Shown here piece by piece: positions 1 through 7,170 of a stretch of DNA of 64,000 nt. Origin of the DNA: Candidatus Gastranaerophilales bacterium. Its GTDB lineage: Bacteria > Cyanobacteriota > Vampirovibrionia > Gastranaerophilales > Gastranaerophilaceae. The translations under genes and the position numbers were made by a program. The stretch spans positions 23,761 to 87,760 of the forward strand of contig CAAGHI010000074.1 in NCBI GenBank assembly GCA_900769645.1, read 5' to 3'. Within the stretch, counting starts at the first letter, position 1. Every line of letters starts with the position of its first letter. The notes beneath the pieces were generated by a model. That model did not search any database. It saw only the letters and a program-made list of their open reading frames with translations, and was not told the origin of the DNA.

Positions 1-149
1 TTCAGGGGCGTGTTGTTAAAGAATACAAGCAAATGGTCGACGAATTCGGACTTGTAGAGCTTGATGCGATGGATTCAATTCACTCAAAACAGGTTAGAAT
101 TAGAGAAATGCTGAAAGAGGTTTTGGCTCAAAAAGGAGTAAACTTATAA
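1..149 (+). CDS. Thymidylate-kinase-like protein, C-terminal fragment
   Basis: The window opens inside a reading frame (frame starting at base 3) that ends in TAA at 147-149. The visible 48 residues contain RVVKEYKQMVDEFGLVELDA and then a basic, helical tail. This resembles the last helix region of P-loop dNMP kinases, and the next gene is itself a thymidylate-kinase-like protein, so a tandem pair is inferred. The stop codon overlaps the next start (TAATG, one base shared), which indicates translational coupling. The next gene's ribosome binding site (AAGGAG, near 133) lies inside this frame. The N-terminus lies outside the window, so the family call rests mainly on context. Confidence 0.5.
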   Translation, partial: QGRVVKEYKQMVDEFGLVELDAMDSIHSKQVRIREMLKEVLAQKGVNL

Positions 150-820
150 TGGGACAATTCAAGACAAAACACGGATATGAAGGTTTACTTGTGGTAATTG
201 AAGGTACAGACGGCTCAGGAAAGTCTACCCAATTGGAGCTTTTGAAGAAATCAATTCAGGCAAAATCTTATGGTGTAATGGTTTCCGAGTGGAAAACTTC
301 AAGACTTATTGCCGGAGTGATTGATGATGCAAAAGAGCGAAACTTGCTAAATGCAACGACATATAGCCTTTTGTATGCCGCAGATTTTGCAGATAGGTTG
401 GAAAACCAGATTATTCCTGCTTTGAAATCGGGATTTATTGTGCTTTTGGACAGGTATTATTATACTGCACTTGCACGAGATGTTGTTCGAGGTCAAGATA
501 TTGAGTGGGTTAAAAACCTTTATGATTACGCACCAGAGCCTGATTTGGTGTTCTATCTTGATATGCCGGTTGATGTTTTGTTGAAAAGAATTATTGGAAC
601 TACAGGTTTGAATTACTACGAAAGTGGGCGTGATGTCGGGTTCTCTACAGATTTCTACAAAAGTTTTGAGATTTATCAGAACAAATGTCTTGAACAGTAT
701 GACAAAATGAAATCTGAGTATAATTTTATCAGTATTGATGGAACAAAATCGGTTAATGAAATTCATACGATTATGAATAACGAGGTTCAAAATATTTTGG
801 ATTCTGGTGTGCTTTATTAG
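149..820 (+). CDS. Thymidylate kinase-like protein (dTMP kinase fold)
   Basis: A 223-residue P-loop kinase. The Walker A loop is EGTDGSGKST near residues 18-27, followed by the LID/DRYYYTALARD segment typical of dTMP kinases (DRY near residue 100) and FYLDMPVDVLLKRI. The family phosphorylates dTMP to dTDP with ATP. The N-terminus is about 10 residues longer than usual before the first strand. It overlaps the preceding, apparently related frame by one base, so the two are probably made together. One copy may have diverged to another nucleotide or be non-catalytic; the sequence alone does not decide which is the housekeeping enzyme. The ATG is preceded by AAGGAG at good spacing. Confidence 0.8.
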   Translation: MGQFKTKHGYEGLLVVIEGTDGSGKSTQLELLKKSIQAKSYGVMVSEWKTSRLIAGVIDDAKERNLLNATTYSLLYAADFADRLENQIIPALKSGFIVLLDRYYYTALARDVVRGQDIEWVKNLYDYAPEPDLVFYLDMPVDVLLKRIIGTTGLNYYESGRDVGFSTDFYKSFEIYQNKCLEQYDKMKSEYNFISIDGTKSVNEIHTIMNNEVQNILDSGVLY

Positions 821-835
821 AATTTGAGGGAAAAT

Positions 836-1894
836 ATGAGGAAAATAATTATTTCAGCACTGTTGCTAATGCTTTCTACTACTGCTGTTTGGGCAGGTGA
901 GATGTATTCTGTTCGAGATTTGCGCAAGATGAATATTGAGGCAAATTCCCCGATTAGCAAGACTGATTTTGAGAATGCCAAGAAAATTATGCGATATGTT
1001 TATCAAAAAACTGCGGAAGGCGTGCAAAATGGTAAAGGTCCTTTTTATGCTGAAATTTATGATGATAACGGTAATTTGGTTGTGTCATCTTCAAATAGCG
1101 TTGTGGAAGACCAGTGCGCACTTTATCATGCGGAAGTTAATACACTTCGAAAAGCTTATGAAAAGTACAAACAGTACGACTTGGCACCTAAAAATCTTTC
1201 GATTTATGTGAATGCAGAGCCTTGCATAATGTGTGCCGGAGCAATTATGTGGTCAGGTGTTAAGACTATATATTTTGGAGTTCAGTCAAAAGATGTTGAG
1301 CGCATTACAGGGTTTGACGAAGGTTACAAGCCAAATTGGATTAAGGAATTTAAAAAACGTGGAATTACGGTTTATGGAAACATTGAAAAAGCAGCAGGTG
1401 AAAAGGTTTTAGAGGATTATGTAAATGGCGGGCATGAGATTTATAAGCCTACTCGTGATGAGCATGAAAAACTTATTGGAATGCCAAATCCTTGGACAGA
1501 TTGCGGAAATGATTTCAAATGTGGAAAAAATGTTGCAGGGTTTGATTTTCCGTTGAGTCTTTCAAACTATTCTATCCGTGCGATGAAAGGAATGTTTGAG
1601 ATAACTTATCCGCTAGATGAAACTCGAAATGTGACAGTCCGCAAGGGTTTTGATGAATCGAATAATGGTGATAATAGCGGAGATTACAATAAATATACCC
1701 AAAATGGTGTTTATACTTTGAAAAATGGTGTGGATATAAATATTCGTGGAGATAAAGATAAAATTTATGTAATGTATTTTATGGCTGAATCGGGCGTATA
1801 TTCTGCAAGATGCGAACAGGGTATGAGCAAGAAGGAAGTCGAAGGCGTATTTGACGTTATTCGTGAAGCCGAAGAGGCACGTGGATTGGAGTAA
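836..1894 (+). CDS. Exported nucleoside/cytidine deaminase-like protein with C-terminal extra domain
   Basis: The start is set at ATG 836 because GAGGG lies 5 bases upstream; the open frame could extend to TTG 824. Residues 1-21 form a signal peptide (MRKIIISALLLMLSTTAVWA). A zinc deaminase domain follows, with HAE near residue 98 and PCIMC near 129-133, as in guanine deaminase/TadA-type enzymes. From about residue 220 a second region starts with NPWTDCGNDFKCGKNVAGFDFP. It resembles small domains found in exported or lipoprotein-like proteins of gut Firmicutes. Deaminases of this family are normally cytoplasmic, so an exported one is unusual. Substrate is unknown; base or nucleoside scavenging in the periplasm is an inference. 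Confidence 0.7.
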   Translation: MRKIIISALLLMLSTTAVWAGEMYSVRDLRKMNIEANSPISKTDFENAKKIMRYVYQKTAEGVQNGKGPFYAEIYDDNGNLVVSSSNSVVEDQCALYHAEVNTLRKAYEKYKQYDLAPKNLSIYVNAEPCIMCAGAIMWSGVKTIYFGVQSKDVERITGFDEGYKPNWIKEFKKRGITVYGNIEKAAGEKVLEDYVNGGHEIYKPTRDEHEKLIGMPNPWTDCGNDFKCGKNVAGFDFPLSLSNYSIRAMKGMFEITYPLDETRNVTVRKGFDESNNGDNSGDYNKYTQNGVYTLKNGVDINIRGDKDKIYVMYFMAESGVYSARCEQGMSKKEVEGVFDVIREAEEARGLE

Positions 1895-1928
1895 AGCAGC
1901 TAAGCAGCTAGGAAGCGAGGCAGCTAAG
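1894..1928. repeat. Dispersed repeat family A copy (cagctaag element)
   Basis: Built from GCAGCTAAG / GCAGCTAGG / GCGAGGCAGCTAAG units directly after the deaminase stop codon. Near-identical copies occur at 7070-7102, 17608-17641, 29519-29553, 42098-42147 and 43080-43116, with a fragment at 20461. Confidence 0.9.
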
Positions 1929-1935
1929 TGTAACT

Positions 1936-1976
1936 GTCACTCCGGACTATGATCCGGAGTCTGTTTTATTTTATTT
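1936..1976 (+). terminator. Palindromic repeat family B copy, probable intrinsic terminator
   Basis: ACTCCGGA-CTATGA-TCCGGAGT forms an 8-bp stem with a 6-base loop and is followed by CTGTTTTATTTTATTTTTTT. This is an intrinsic-terminator layout at the end of the deaminase transcript. The same palindrome recurs six more times in the window, usually without such a T-rich tail. Confidence 0.65.
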
Positions 1977-1996
1977 TTTTGCATCACAATCAGAGC

Positions 1997-2023
1997 TTGA
2001 ATTTTTTCAGAATTTTTTATAAT
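1997..2023 (+). promoter_or_regulatory. Sigma-70-type promoter of the structured RNA
   Basis: TTGAAT (1997-2002) and a perfect TATAAT (2018-2023) separated by 15 bases. Transcription should begin near 2030-2036, at the foot of the folded RNA that follows. Confidence 0.65.
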
Positions 2024-2035
2024 ATATTGAATATA

Positions 2036-2232
2036 GTCCCGATTTGTCGGAGTGGTACTCTGCCGAGCGGTTTGTGAGCTGAGGGCGAAGGCTGGTGTCG
2101 ACTTGTCTCACAAGACGAGCAGAGCCGTAGACCTGTTAAATGCGAACAACCAAGAAAGAAAAGGTGACTAAATGTCACGTTTTCTGAGAGGGTGCACAGC
2201 ACTTCCACCACATTGTGACCCGACAATTATAG
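2036..2232 (+). ncRNA. Structured non-coding RNA, possibly 6S RNA
   Basis: The segment has no convincing reading frame and starts just after a strong promoter. Its ends pair: TTGTCGG (2044-2050) with CCGACAA (2220-2226), and GTGGT (2052-2056) with ACCAC (2207-2211). Inside lie a 5' arm closed by CTCTGC/GCAGAG containing GTTTGTGAG/CTCACAAGAC, and a 3' hairpin GAAAAGGTGAC-TAAAT-GTCACGTTTTC. The strand before the 3' hairpin, CCTGTTAAATGCGAACAAC, resembles the CCUUAAAACUGCGACGAC stretch of the E. coli 6S RNA central bubble. The length of about 190 nt also fits 6S RNA. The arm arrangement departs from a simple rod, so the class is uncertain. It is not recognisable as SRP RNA, tmRNA or RNase P RNA. 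Confidence 0.5.
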
Positions 2233-2257
2233 GGAAAATTGAATAATGATCCGTTTT

Positions 2258-2339
2258 GTCGGAGTGGTGGAACTGGTAGACACGTACGTTTCAGGTGCGT
2301 ATGGAGCAATCCTTGAGGGTTCGAGCCCCTTCTCCGACA
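2258..2339 (+). tRNA. tRNA-Leu (anticodon CAG)
   Basis: Acceptor GTCGGAG pairs with CTCCGAC and is followed by the discriminator A; CCA is not encoded. The D-arm region is TGGAACTGGTAGAC. The anticodon stem TACGT/GCGTA encloses loop TTCAGGT with anticodon CAG. There is a class II variable arm, and the T arm is GAGGG-TTCGAGC-CCCTT. The long variable arm and the anticodon both indicate leucine. The first 11 bases match the start of the upstream structured RNA, which may be coincidence. Confidence 0.95.
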
Positions 2340-2372
2340 TTAATTAGTTTTTTTCGTCATTCTGAAAGCTTA

Positions 2373-2615
2373 GGTGCTACGCACGTAGCCCTCTGCAACA
2401 ATATTCATTCATACTTCAGTTTTTGATGATAAGCTCTTACGCACGTAGCCCTCTGCAACAATATTCATTCATACTTCAGTTTTTGATGATAAGTTCTTAC
2501 GCACGTAGCCCTCTGCAATGACATTTATTCATATTTCAGGTTTTGGTGATAAGCTCTTACGCACGTAGCCCTCTGTAACGACATTCATTTATACCTCATA
2601 TATTGGTAAAAAGTA
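2373..2615. repeat. 60-bp tandem repeat (family D), four copies
   Basis: A unit of exactly 60 bases is repeated with few changes and a decayed last copy. It starts TACGCACGTAGCCCTCTGCA and continues through ATTCATTCATACTTCAG to GATGATAAGCTCT. CTACG-CA-CGTAG inside the unit is a small inverted repeat. There are no unique spacers, so it is not a CRISPR array. Single or diverged copies lie at 38994-39056 and 51516-51690. Confidence 0.9.
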
Positions 2616-2617
2616 TT

Positions 2618-2707
2618 TGCGAGTAACGAGCATTAATTTTTCTTGCTATTCAGAATCTCTTACAAAATATAACAGACTCCGGATCGTAGTCCGGAGTGAC
2701 AGTTACA
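2618..2707. repeat. Dispersed repeat C (partial) followed by palindrome B
   Basis: GAGCATTAATTTTTCTTGCTATTCAGAATCTCTTA is the right half of repeat C; its left half (CGTCATTCTGAAAGCTTAG) stands at 2355-2374 on the other side of the tandem array. The 8-bp palindrome ACTCCGGA/TCCGGAGT follows at 2675-2700. The tandem array seems to have expanded inside a C+B element. Confidence 0.75.
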
Positions 2708-2777
2708 TTTAGCTACCTCGCTTCCTAGTTGCATTTGTCCAGATTTTGCATCTTCGCATTTCATCAAACATCTCCAC

Positions 2778-2805
2778 TTGAAATTCTTAAAAAATATGAT
2801 ATAAT
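2778..2805 (+). promoter_or_regulatory. Promoter predicted to give a leaderless mRNA
   Basis: TTGAAA (2778-2783), 16-base spacer, TATAAT (2800-2805). The ATG of the next gene is 6 bases after the -10 box, so the start site should fall at or next to the ATG. No ribosome binding site is present. Confidence 0.6.
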
Positions 2806-2811
2806 AAAAAT

Positions 2812-3057
2812 ATGAATGATGTTTCGAAATTGTATAAAATATTGAGGAAGAGTAAAGTTTCGTTCGACGAGTTACAGTTTGTTATTAACGACGAGCACGT
2901 AAAATCTGTTGACGCGACAAAGTCTGACAATGTTTTTTATACAAAATATGATGTTCATTTGAATAATGGTGAACTCTTTTATCTGTCCGTAAAAAAGCCT
3001 CTATCAATGCTTTTGGCGATTGTCGCAAATAAAATATCTCAAAAAACTGACAATTAA
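2812..3057 (+). CDS. Small hypothetical protein, 81 aa
   Basis: I do not recognise this family. It is a mixed alpha/beta, weakly basic protein without signal peptide or membrane segment. It has a well-formed promoter immediately in front of it and no Shine-Dalgarno sequence, so it would be translated from a leaderless message. It stands alone between the repeat region and a convergent minus-strand operon. A hairpin with a short T-run lies 11 bases beyond the stop. The good promoter and ordinary codon use support a real gene, but no homology signal was seen. Confidence 0.55.
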   Translation: MNDVSKLYKILRKSKVSFDELQFVINDEHVKSVDATKSDNVFYTKYDVHLNNGELFYLSVKKPLSMLLAIVANKISQKTDN

Positions 3058-3067
3058 GCATCTCAAA

Positions 3068-3085
3068 AAGTCGTTTGAGCGACTT
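3068..3085 (-). terminator. Weak hairpin between convergent transcripts
   Basis: AAGTCG-TTTGAG-CGACTT, followed on the minus strand by TTTT. It lies between the stop codons of two convergent genes and could stop the ribH-ricT transcript. Confidence 0.4.
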
Positions 3086-3102
3086 ATCCAACATTAAATG
3101 GC

Positions 3103-4026
3103 TTAAACATTACCTGTAGAGCTGTTTCTGTCGTCCTCAAGTTGTTTAATATCAATATTGTTGTCATCAGTGTAGGTGTTCATTACCGGAACATCGATTT
3201 CGACATTGACGTCTGCATCAACCATTTCGATATCGTTTTTGTAAAATTCTTTTGTTTTGCCATCTTCCATTTTGACAGCAACTTTCCCACTCATAAACTG
3301 CAAGTAGCAAACTTTCCCAAGTCCGTCAGGAGTCATTACTGATGAGCCGACAGGTGGCATTCCTTTTGCAGCGTCGATGTAGTTTGAGTATTCGTACGTC
3401 AAGCAGCACAACAAGCGTCCGCAAGTTCCGGAAATTTTTCCCGGAGCAATTGGCATTCCTTGATCTTTGGCAAGTTTAACGTTTATTGTGGCAAATTTTC
3501 TCAAAAAACTTGAACAGCAAAAAGGTCGGCCGCAAACTCCACAGCCCTCTAAAATTGAGGTTTCGTCACGAACTCCGATGTGGCGAAGATCAATTCTAAC
3601 CCTTGTAAAAACTTGGGTTAAATCCTTCAATAATGCCCTGAAGTCAACTCTTTCAGGTGCTGTGTAGTAGAAAGTTATTTTTCGTCTGTCGAATGTAATT
3701 CTACATTGAACTAAGTTCATGTTCAATTTGTGCTGCTGAACAAGTGCTTGGCATTTGAAAAACGATTGAACTTCCTCTTTTTTGATGTCTTCAAGTGTTT
3801 GCAAATCACGTTGAGAAAGCGTTCTGATAACGTGAAACGGTTCAGGCTTGTTTTTTGAGTGCTTCCAAAGTTTTTCGATTTTAGAATTTACAATGAAAAC
3901 TTTCAAAGCTTCTTCGCCCTTTTCAGTTCTGACAAGCACCATTTGACCGTCCTCAATGTGGATTGTGTCCGGTACATTCAGAGGGTAAAATGTGTTTTTC
4001 AAATATTTTACGGCAAACTTAAACAT
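3103..4026 (-). CDS. PSP1-domain protein, RicT/YaaT-like
   Basis: A 307-residue protein with the PSP1 C-terminal region. Cysteine motifs GCGVCGRPFCCSSFL and GTCGRLLCCLTYEY lie near residues 165-225, and the segment before them (FYYTAPERVDFRALLKDLTQVF) is typical. In Bacillus subtilis the homologue YaaT/RicT works with RicA and RicF, binds Fe-S clusters and acts on RNase Y-dependent mRNA maturation. Here it is the last gene of the ribH-murQ-gpsA operon, its start overlapping the gpsA stop by 8 bases. The C-terminal 60 residues are acidic and poorly conserved. Function in this organism is inferred from the family. Confidence 0.85.
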   Translation of the reverse strand: MFKFAVKYLKNTFYPLNVPDTIHIEDGQMVLVRTEKGEEALKVFIVNSKIEKLWKHSKNKPEPFHVIRTLSQRDLQTLEDIKKEEVQSFFKCQALVQQHKLNMNLVQCRITFDRRKITFYYTAPERVDFRALLKDLTQVFTRVRIDLRHIGVRDETSILEGCGVCGRPFCCSSFLRKFATINVKLAKDQGMPIAPGKISGTCGRLLCCLTYEYSNYIDAAKGMPPVGSSVMTPDGLGKVCYLQFMSGKVAVKMEDGKTKEFYKNDIEMVDADVNVEIDVPVMNTYTDDNNIDIKQLEDDRNSSTGNV

Positions 4027-5020
4027 ATCTTTCTTCTTCTTTTAACTTTCTGTTCATTAGTTTTTCAAGCAATGCTTGTGGAGTAATATCTGTGTAAACA
4101 GCTTCGTAGATTGCGTTTGAAACAGGAACTTCTATGTTATGTTTCTTTGCAAGTTCGCAAATCGCTTTTGAAGTTTTTACACCTTCTGCAACAGAGCCGA
4201 GTTCAGCGAGAATATCGTTGATTTTCTTACCTTTCGCAAGCATTGAGCCTACTGTGTAGTTTCTTGACATTGGGCTTGAACAAGTCGCAATCAAGTCGCC
4301 CATACCGGATAAACCGTACAATGTAGAAGGATTTGCTCCGAGTGTGATACTTACACGAACGATTTCTGCCATTCCACGAGTCAAAAGGGTTCCGGCACAG
4401 TTGTCGCCCAAGCCCATTGTGTGTGCAAAACCTGAGGCGATAGCGATTACGTTTTTCAATGAACCGCCAAGTTCTACGCCGATTACGTCAGGGTTTGTGT
4501 AAAGTCTGAATTTCGAAGGAACATTCATCGCTTTTTGGACGAATTCTGCAATTTTAATATCTTCGCAAGCCACAGATGCAGCCGTTGGAAGCCCTGCCAA
4601 TACTTCTTTTGCAAGAGTTGGACCTGATAGAATTGCAAGTTTTTGCTCTGGCAAAACTTCTTTAATAACTTCAGACATTCTCATCAATGATGGAACTTCG
4701 ATACCTTTTGAAGCGTTTACCAAAATCTGCTCAGATTTAATTCCTGCTTCTTTGAGTTTTTCGCAAACGTCACGTGTTCCAGATGTTGCGATTACTGACA
4801 AAATAATGTCTGCACCTGAGATTGCTTCTTTTAGGTTTGAAGAAACTTCAACCTTGCTGTCAAGTTGAACTTCTAGCGGTTTTGACGTGTGCTTGTTCAC
4901 ACGTAAATCGTCGGAGATATCTTGTTCTCTGCCCCAAATCGTAATCTCATCAAAATTATTTGTTAAAAGCCATGCAAGGGTCAATCCCCAACAACCTGCT
5001 CCAAGTACTGTCAATTTCAT
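4019..5020 (-). CDS. gpsA: Glycerol-3-phosphate dehydrogenase [NAD(P)+]
   Basis: 333 residues. It reduces dihydroxyacetone phosphate to sn-glycerol-3-phosphate for phospholipid synthesis. The Rossmann motif is GAGCWG near residue 7 (usually GAGSWG). Further family motifs are NASKGIE, LSGPTLAKEV near 134, the catalytic-region GGSLKNVIAIA near residue 185 and GLSGMGDLIATC near 240. Cytosolic. The length is normal. It sits 10 bases downstream of murQ and overlaps the ricT-like gene, so translation of the pair is probably coupled. Confidence 0.97.
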   Translation of the reverse strand: MKLTVLGAGCWGLTLAWLLTNNFDEITIWGREQDISDDLRVNKHTSKPLEVQLDSKVEVSSNLKEAISGADIILSVIATSGTRDVCEKLKEAGIKSEQILVNASKGIEVPSLMRMSEVIKEVLPEQKLAILSGPTLAKEVLAGLPTAASVACEDIKIAEFVQKAMNVPSKFRLYTNPDVIGVELGGSLKNVIAIASGFAHTMGLGDNCAGTLLTRGMAEIVRVSITLGANPSTLYGLSGMGDLIATCSSPMSRNYTVGSMLAKGKKINDILAELGSVAEGVKTSKAICELAKKHNIEVPVSNAIYEAVYTDITPQALLEKLMNRKLKEEERYV

Positions 5021-5030
5021 AATCTCTCCT

Positions 5031-5924
5031 TTATACCACCTGATAATTGTTCAATAGTTTCCGAAGGACACCACCGTGTTTTTTGAGTTCAAGTCTAGCT
5101 TGATCGGCGTTTACCTTCATCAAAATCATTGTAATTGCTGTTTTAATCTCCCAATCGCATTTTAATAATGTAGAAAGAGCAACACTGTGTTGGGTTTTAG
5201 CAATTTCTGCCACAATTCTGATTGCTCTGTCTTTAAGTTTTTCGTTTGTTGCTTTAAGGTCAATCATAAAGTTTTCGTATGTTTTGCCGATTTTAATCAT
5301 TGAACCTGTTGTCAACATATTCAAAATCATTTTTGTTGCTGTTCCTGCTTTGAGTCTTGATGAGCCAGCGATAACTTCCGGTCCGACCTCTGCACAAATG
5401 ACAAGTCCAGCGTCCTCTGCAATTTTACCTTTTGAGTTGCAAGTAATTCCGATTGTTTTGCAGTTTGCGTCTTCTGCTCTTTGCAAAACGCCTTGGATAT
5501 ATTTTGGATTTCCGCTTGCAGAAATAACGACTGCAACATCGTCTTCTGTTAAAACATTTGCATCTTCGTAGCCTAGGTCAAAGTTGTCTTCTGCGCCTTC
5601 TACAGCTGTTCTAAAAGCTTTGTCGCCACCAGCGATAATTCCTTGAACCATGTCAGGGGAAACGCTGAATGTCGGAGGACATTCTGACGCATCTAAAACG
5701 CCTAACCTACCAGATGTTCCGGCTCCAAAATAGAAAAGTCTTCCGCCTTTTAAAAATTGTTTTGCAATCAAGTCAATTGCCTCTGCAATGTGCTCGGTTT
5801 CTTCTTCTACGGCAAGAGCTACGAGCTTGTCTTCCTCGTTCATTTTTCTAACCATTTCAACAGTCGAAAGAATGTCAATGTCTTTCGTATTTTCGTTTCT
5901 GTACTCGGTAATTACTTCACTCAT
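5031..5924 (-). CDS. murQ: N-acetylmuramic acid 6-phosphate etherase
   Basis: 297 residues with an SIS (sugar isomerase) fold. It cleaves the lactyl ether of MurNAc-6-phosphate to give GlcNAc-6-phosphate, a step in peptidoglycan recycling. GAGTSGRLGVLDASECPPTF near residues 69-89 and EVIAGSSRLKAGTATK near 184 are signature stretches of the family. The operon partners are ribH and gpsA. No PTS MurNAc transporter or AnmK is next to it, so the source of the substrate cannot be told from this window. Confidence 0.97.
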   Translation of the reverse strand: MSEVITEYRNENTKDIDILSTVEMVRKMNEEDKLVALAVEEETEHIAEAIDLIAKQFLKGGRLFYFGAGTSGRLGVLDASECPPTFSVSPDMVQGIIAGGDKAFRTAVEGAEDNFDLGYEDANVLTEDDVAVVISASGNPKYIQGVLQRAEDANCKTIGITCNSKGKIAEDAGLVICAEVGPEVIAGSSRLKAGTATKMILNMLTTGSMIKIGKTYENFMIDLKATNEKLKDRAIRIVAEIAKTQHSVALSTLLKCDWEIKTAITMILMKVNADQARLELKKHGGVLRKLLNNYQVV

Positions 5925-5966
5925 AATTTTACCCTTCCCCGTGCGAATTGCACATTACAATAAACA

Positions 5967-6428
5967 CTAAACTGATTTTAGAAGATTTGCCATTTCAATG
6001 GCCGCTTTTGCAGCGTCAGAGCCTTTGTTTCCGGCCTTTGTTCCGGCTCTTTCAATAGCTTGTTCGATATTGTCGGTTGTTAAAACGCCGAAAATTACTG
6101 GAACTTCTGTCTGCAAGCTAACTTGGGCAACACCTTTTGAAACTTCCGCACAAACGTAATCGTAGTGCGAAGTTGAACCTTTAATTACTGCGCCAAGTGT
6201 AATTACAGCATTATATTTACCTGTTTTAGCGAATTTTAAAGCTGCAATAGGAATTTCGAATGCCCCAGGAACTCTTACGACATCAATGTTGTCCTCAGAA
6301 ACGCCATGACGTCTGAGTTCGTCAATTGCACCAGACAAAAGTCTTGATCCTATAAAGTCATTAAATCTTGATAATATAATACAGAATTTTTCGCTACCTG
6401 CAACCAGTTGTCCTTCAAAAGTTTTCAT
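5967..6428 (-). CDS. ribH: 6,7-dimethyl-8-ribityllumazine synthase
   Basis: 153 residues, the usual size. It condenses 5-amino-6-ribitylaminouracil with 3,4-dihydroxybutanone-4-phosphate in riboflavin synthesis and forms capsid-like oligomers. Motifs: GAFEIP near 55, TLGAVIKGSTSHYDYVC near 77-93 with the catalytic His, and FGVLTTDNIEQA near 113. First gene of a minus-strand operon, with an AAGGAG site in front and a good promoter. The other rib genes are not in this window, and no FMN riboswitch sequence is visible upstream. Confidence 0.97.
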   Translation of the reverse strand: MKTFEGQLVAGSEKFCIILSRFNDFIGSRLLSGAIDELRRHGVSEDNIDVVRVPGAFEIPIAALKFAKTGKYNAVITLGAVIKGSTSHYDYVCAEVSKGVAQVSLQTEVPVIFGVLTTDNIEQAIERAGTKAGNKGSDAAKAAIEMANLLKSV

Positions 6429-6447
6429 TTTTCTCTCCTTTGTGCAT

Positions 6448-6476
6448 ATTATACGATATATTGGTCTTTTTTACAA
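6448..6476 (-). promoter_or_regulatory. Promoter of the ribH-murQ-gpsA-ricT operon
   Basis: On the minus strand: TTGTAA (6471-6476), 17-base spacer, TATAAT (6448-6453). It lies about 20 bases upstream of the ribH ATG. The divergent gene at 6572 begins beyond it. Confidence 0.75.
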
Positions 6477-6571
6477 CCTTACGTAAAGATATATCACGAT
6501 TTGTGCAAGAGGTGGCAAAAAAAATTTTTACATGTTTTAGAAAGAAAAAAGAAAAGAAAGAAAGGGAAAAA

Positions 6572-7063
6572 ATGAAAATATTAGGAATGAAATTTGGAAA
6601 TGATTTAGGTTCACAAATTGGAAAAACATCAAAAAGCGGTTTGCAAACATTTGTAAAAACAAATAAAAATGGACAAAAATTTTTTACAACAGTTAATGCA
6701 AAGACAAAAGATGTTGTGAGAACAAAAAGGTTTACGCCTTCTCAAAGTGCCCGTTCAACTGTAACTCGAATTGATACTTTTGATAAGTCTGGGAATTTGG
6801 TTTCAAGTTCTGACAGATATGAAAGAGGTATCGGTTTTGGGCCAAGTTCTGCAAATAAGTTCTCTAAAATAATACGCAGACATTTTGAGAAATTTAACAG
6901 ATTTGGCCAAACTATCGGTTGTAGCCGAACTACTGTTACTCCTAAACTTGATTTCCCACGTCTAATTGTTGATAAAGATGTAAATGGACGTATTTCAAGA
7001 ACCTATGTTAATACAATCCCTTTCCCTACAAAGACAATTAGAACTATTGATTGCGTAGAGTAG
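6572..7063 (+). CDS. Hypothetical basic protein, 163 aa
   Basis: The open frame runs back to 6440, but the first 44 codons would cover the ribH promoter. ATG 6572 after GGGAAAAA is therefore preferred. The protein is strongly basic and rich in Thr, Ser and Arg, with repeated short phrases such as FVKTNKNGQKFFTTVNAKTKDVV and FDKSGNLVSSSDRYERG, which suggest a beta-rich, repeat-like structure. No signal peptide or membrane segment is seen. I do not recognise the family. A poly-purine stretch precedes the start. Confidence 0.55.
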   Translation: MKILGMKFGNDLGSQIGKTSKSGLQTFVKTNKNGQKFFTTVNAKTKDVVRTKRFTPSQSARSTVTRIDTFDKSGNLVSSSDRYERGIGFGPSSANKFSKIIRRHFEKFNRFGQTIGCSRTTVTPKLDFPRLIVDKDVNGRISRTYVNTIPFPTKTIRTIDCVE

Positions 7064-7069
7064 TTAGAT

Positions 7070-7165
7070 GCAGCTAAGCAGCTAGGAAGCGAAGCAGCTA
7101 AGCTTTTAGAAGTCGATAAGGCGATAAGACGTTAAGACGATAAGTTCGTTACAGCAAATAAAATA
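7070..7165. repeat. Repeat family A copy with its GATAAG tail
   Basis: GCAGCTAAGCAGCTAGG and GCGAAGCAGCTAAG, followed by TTTTAGAAGTCGATAAGGCG, GATAAGACG units and AAGTTCGTTAC. The same order (cagctaag block, then the AGAAGTCGATAAG tail) occurs at 29519-29590. Confidence 0.85.
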
Positions 7166-7170
7166 TTCAC

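Noticed and set aside
2017..2226. Minus-strand 69-aa reading frame
   Set aside because: It lies entirely inside the structured RNA region with paired ends and its own plus-strand promoter; no ribosome site or family resemblance.
2373..2615. CRISPR array suggested by regular repeats
   Set aside because: The units are contiguous 60-base tandem copies without unique spacers, and no cas genes are present.
6440..6571. 44-residue N-terminal extension of the basic protein at 6572
   Set aside because: It would cover the ribH promoter and contains an AT-rich leader; ATG 6572 has its own purine-rich ribosome site.
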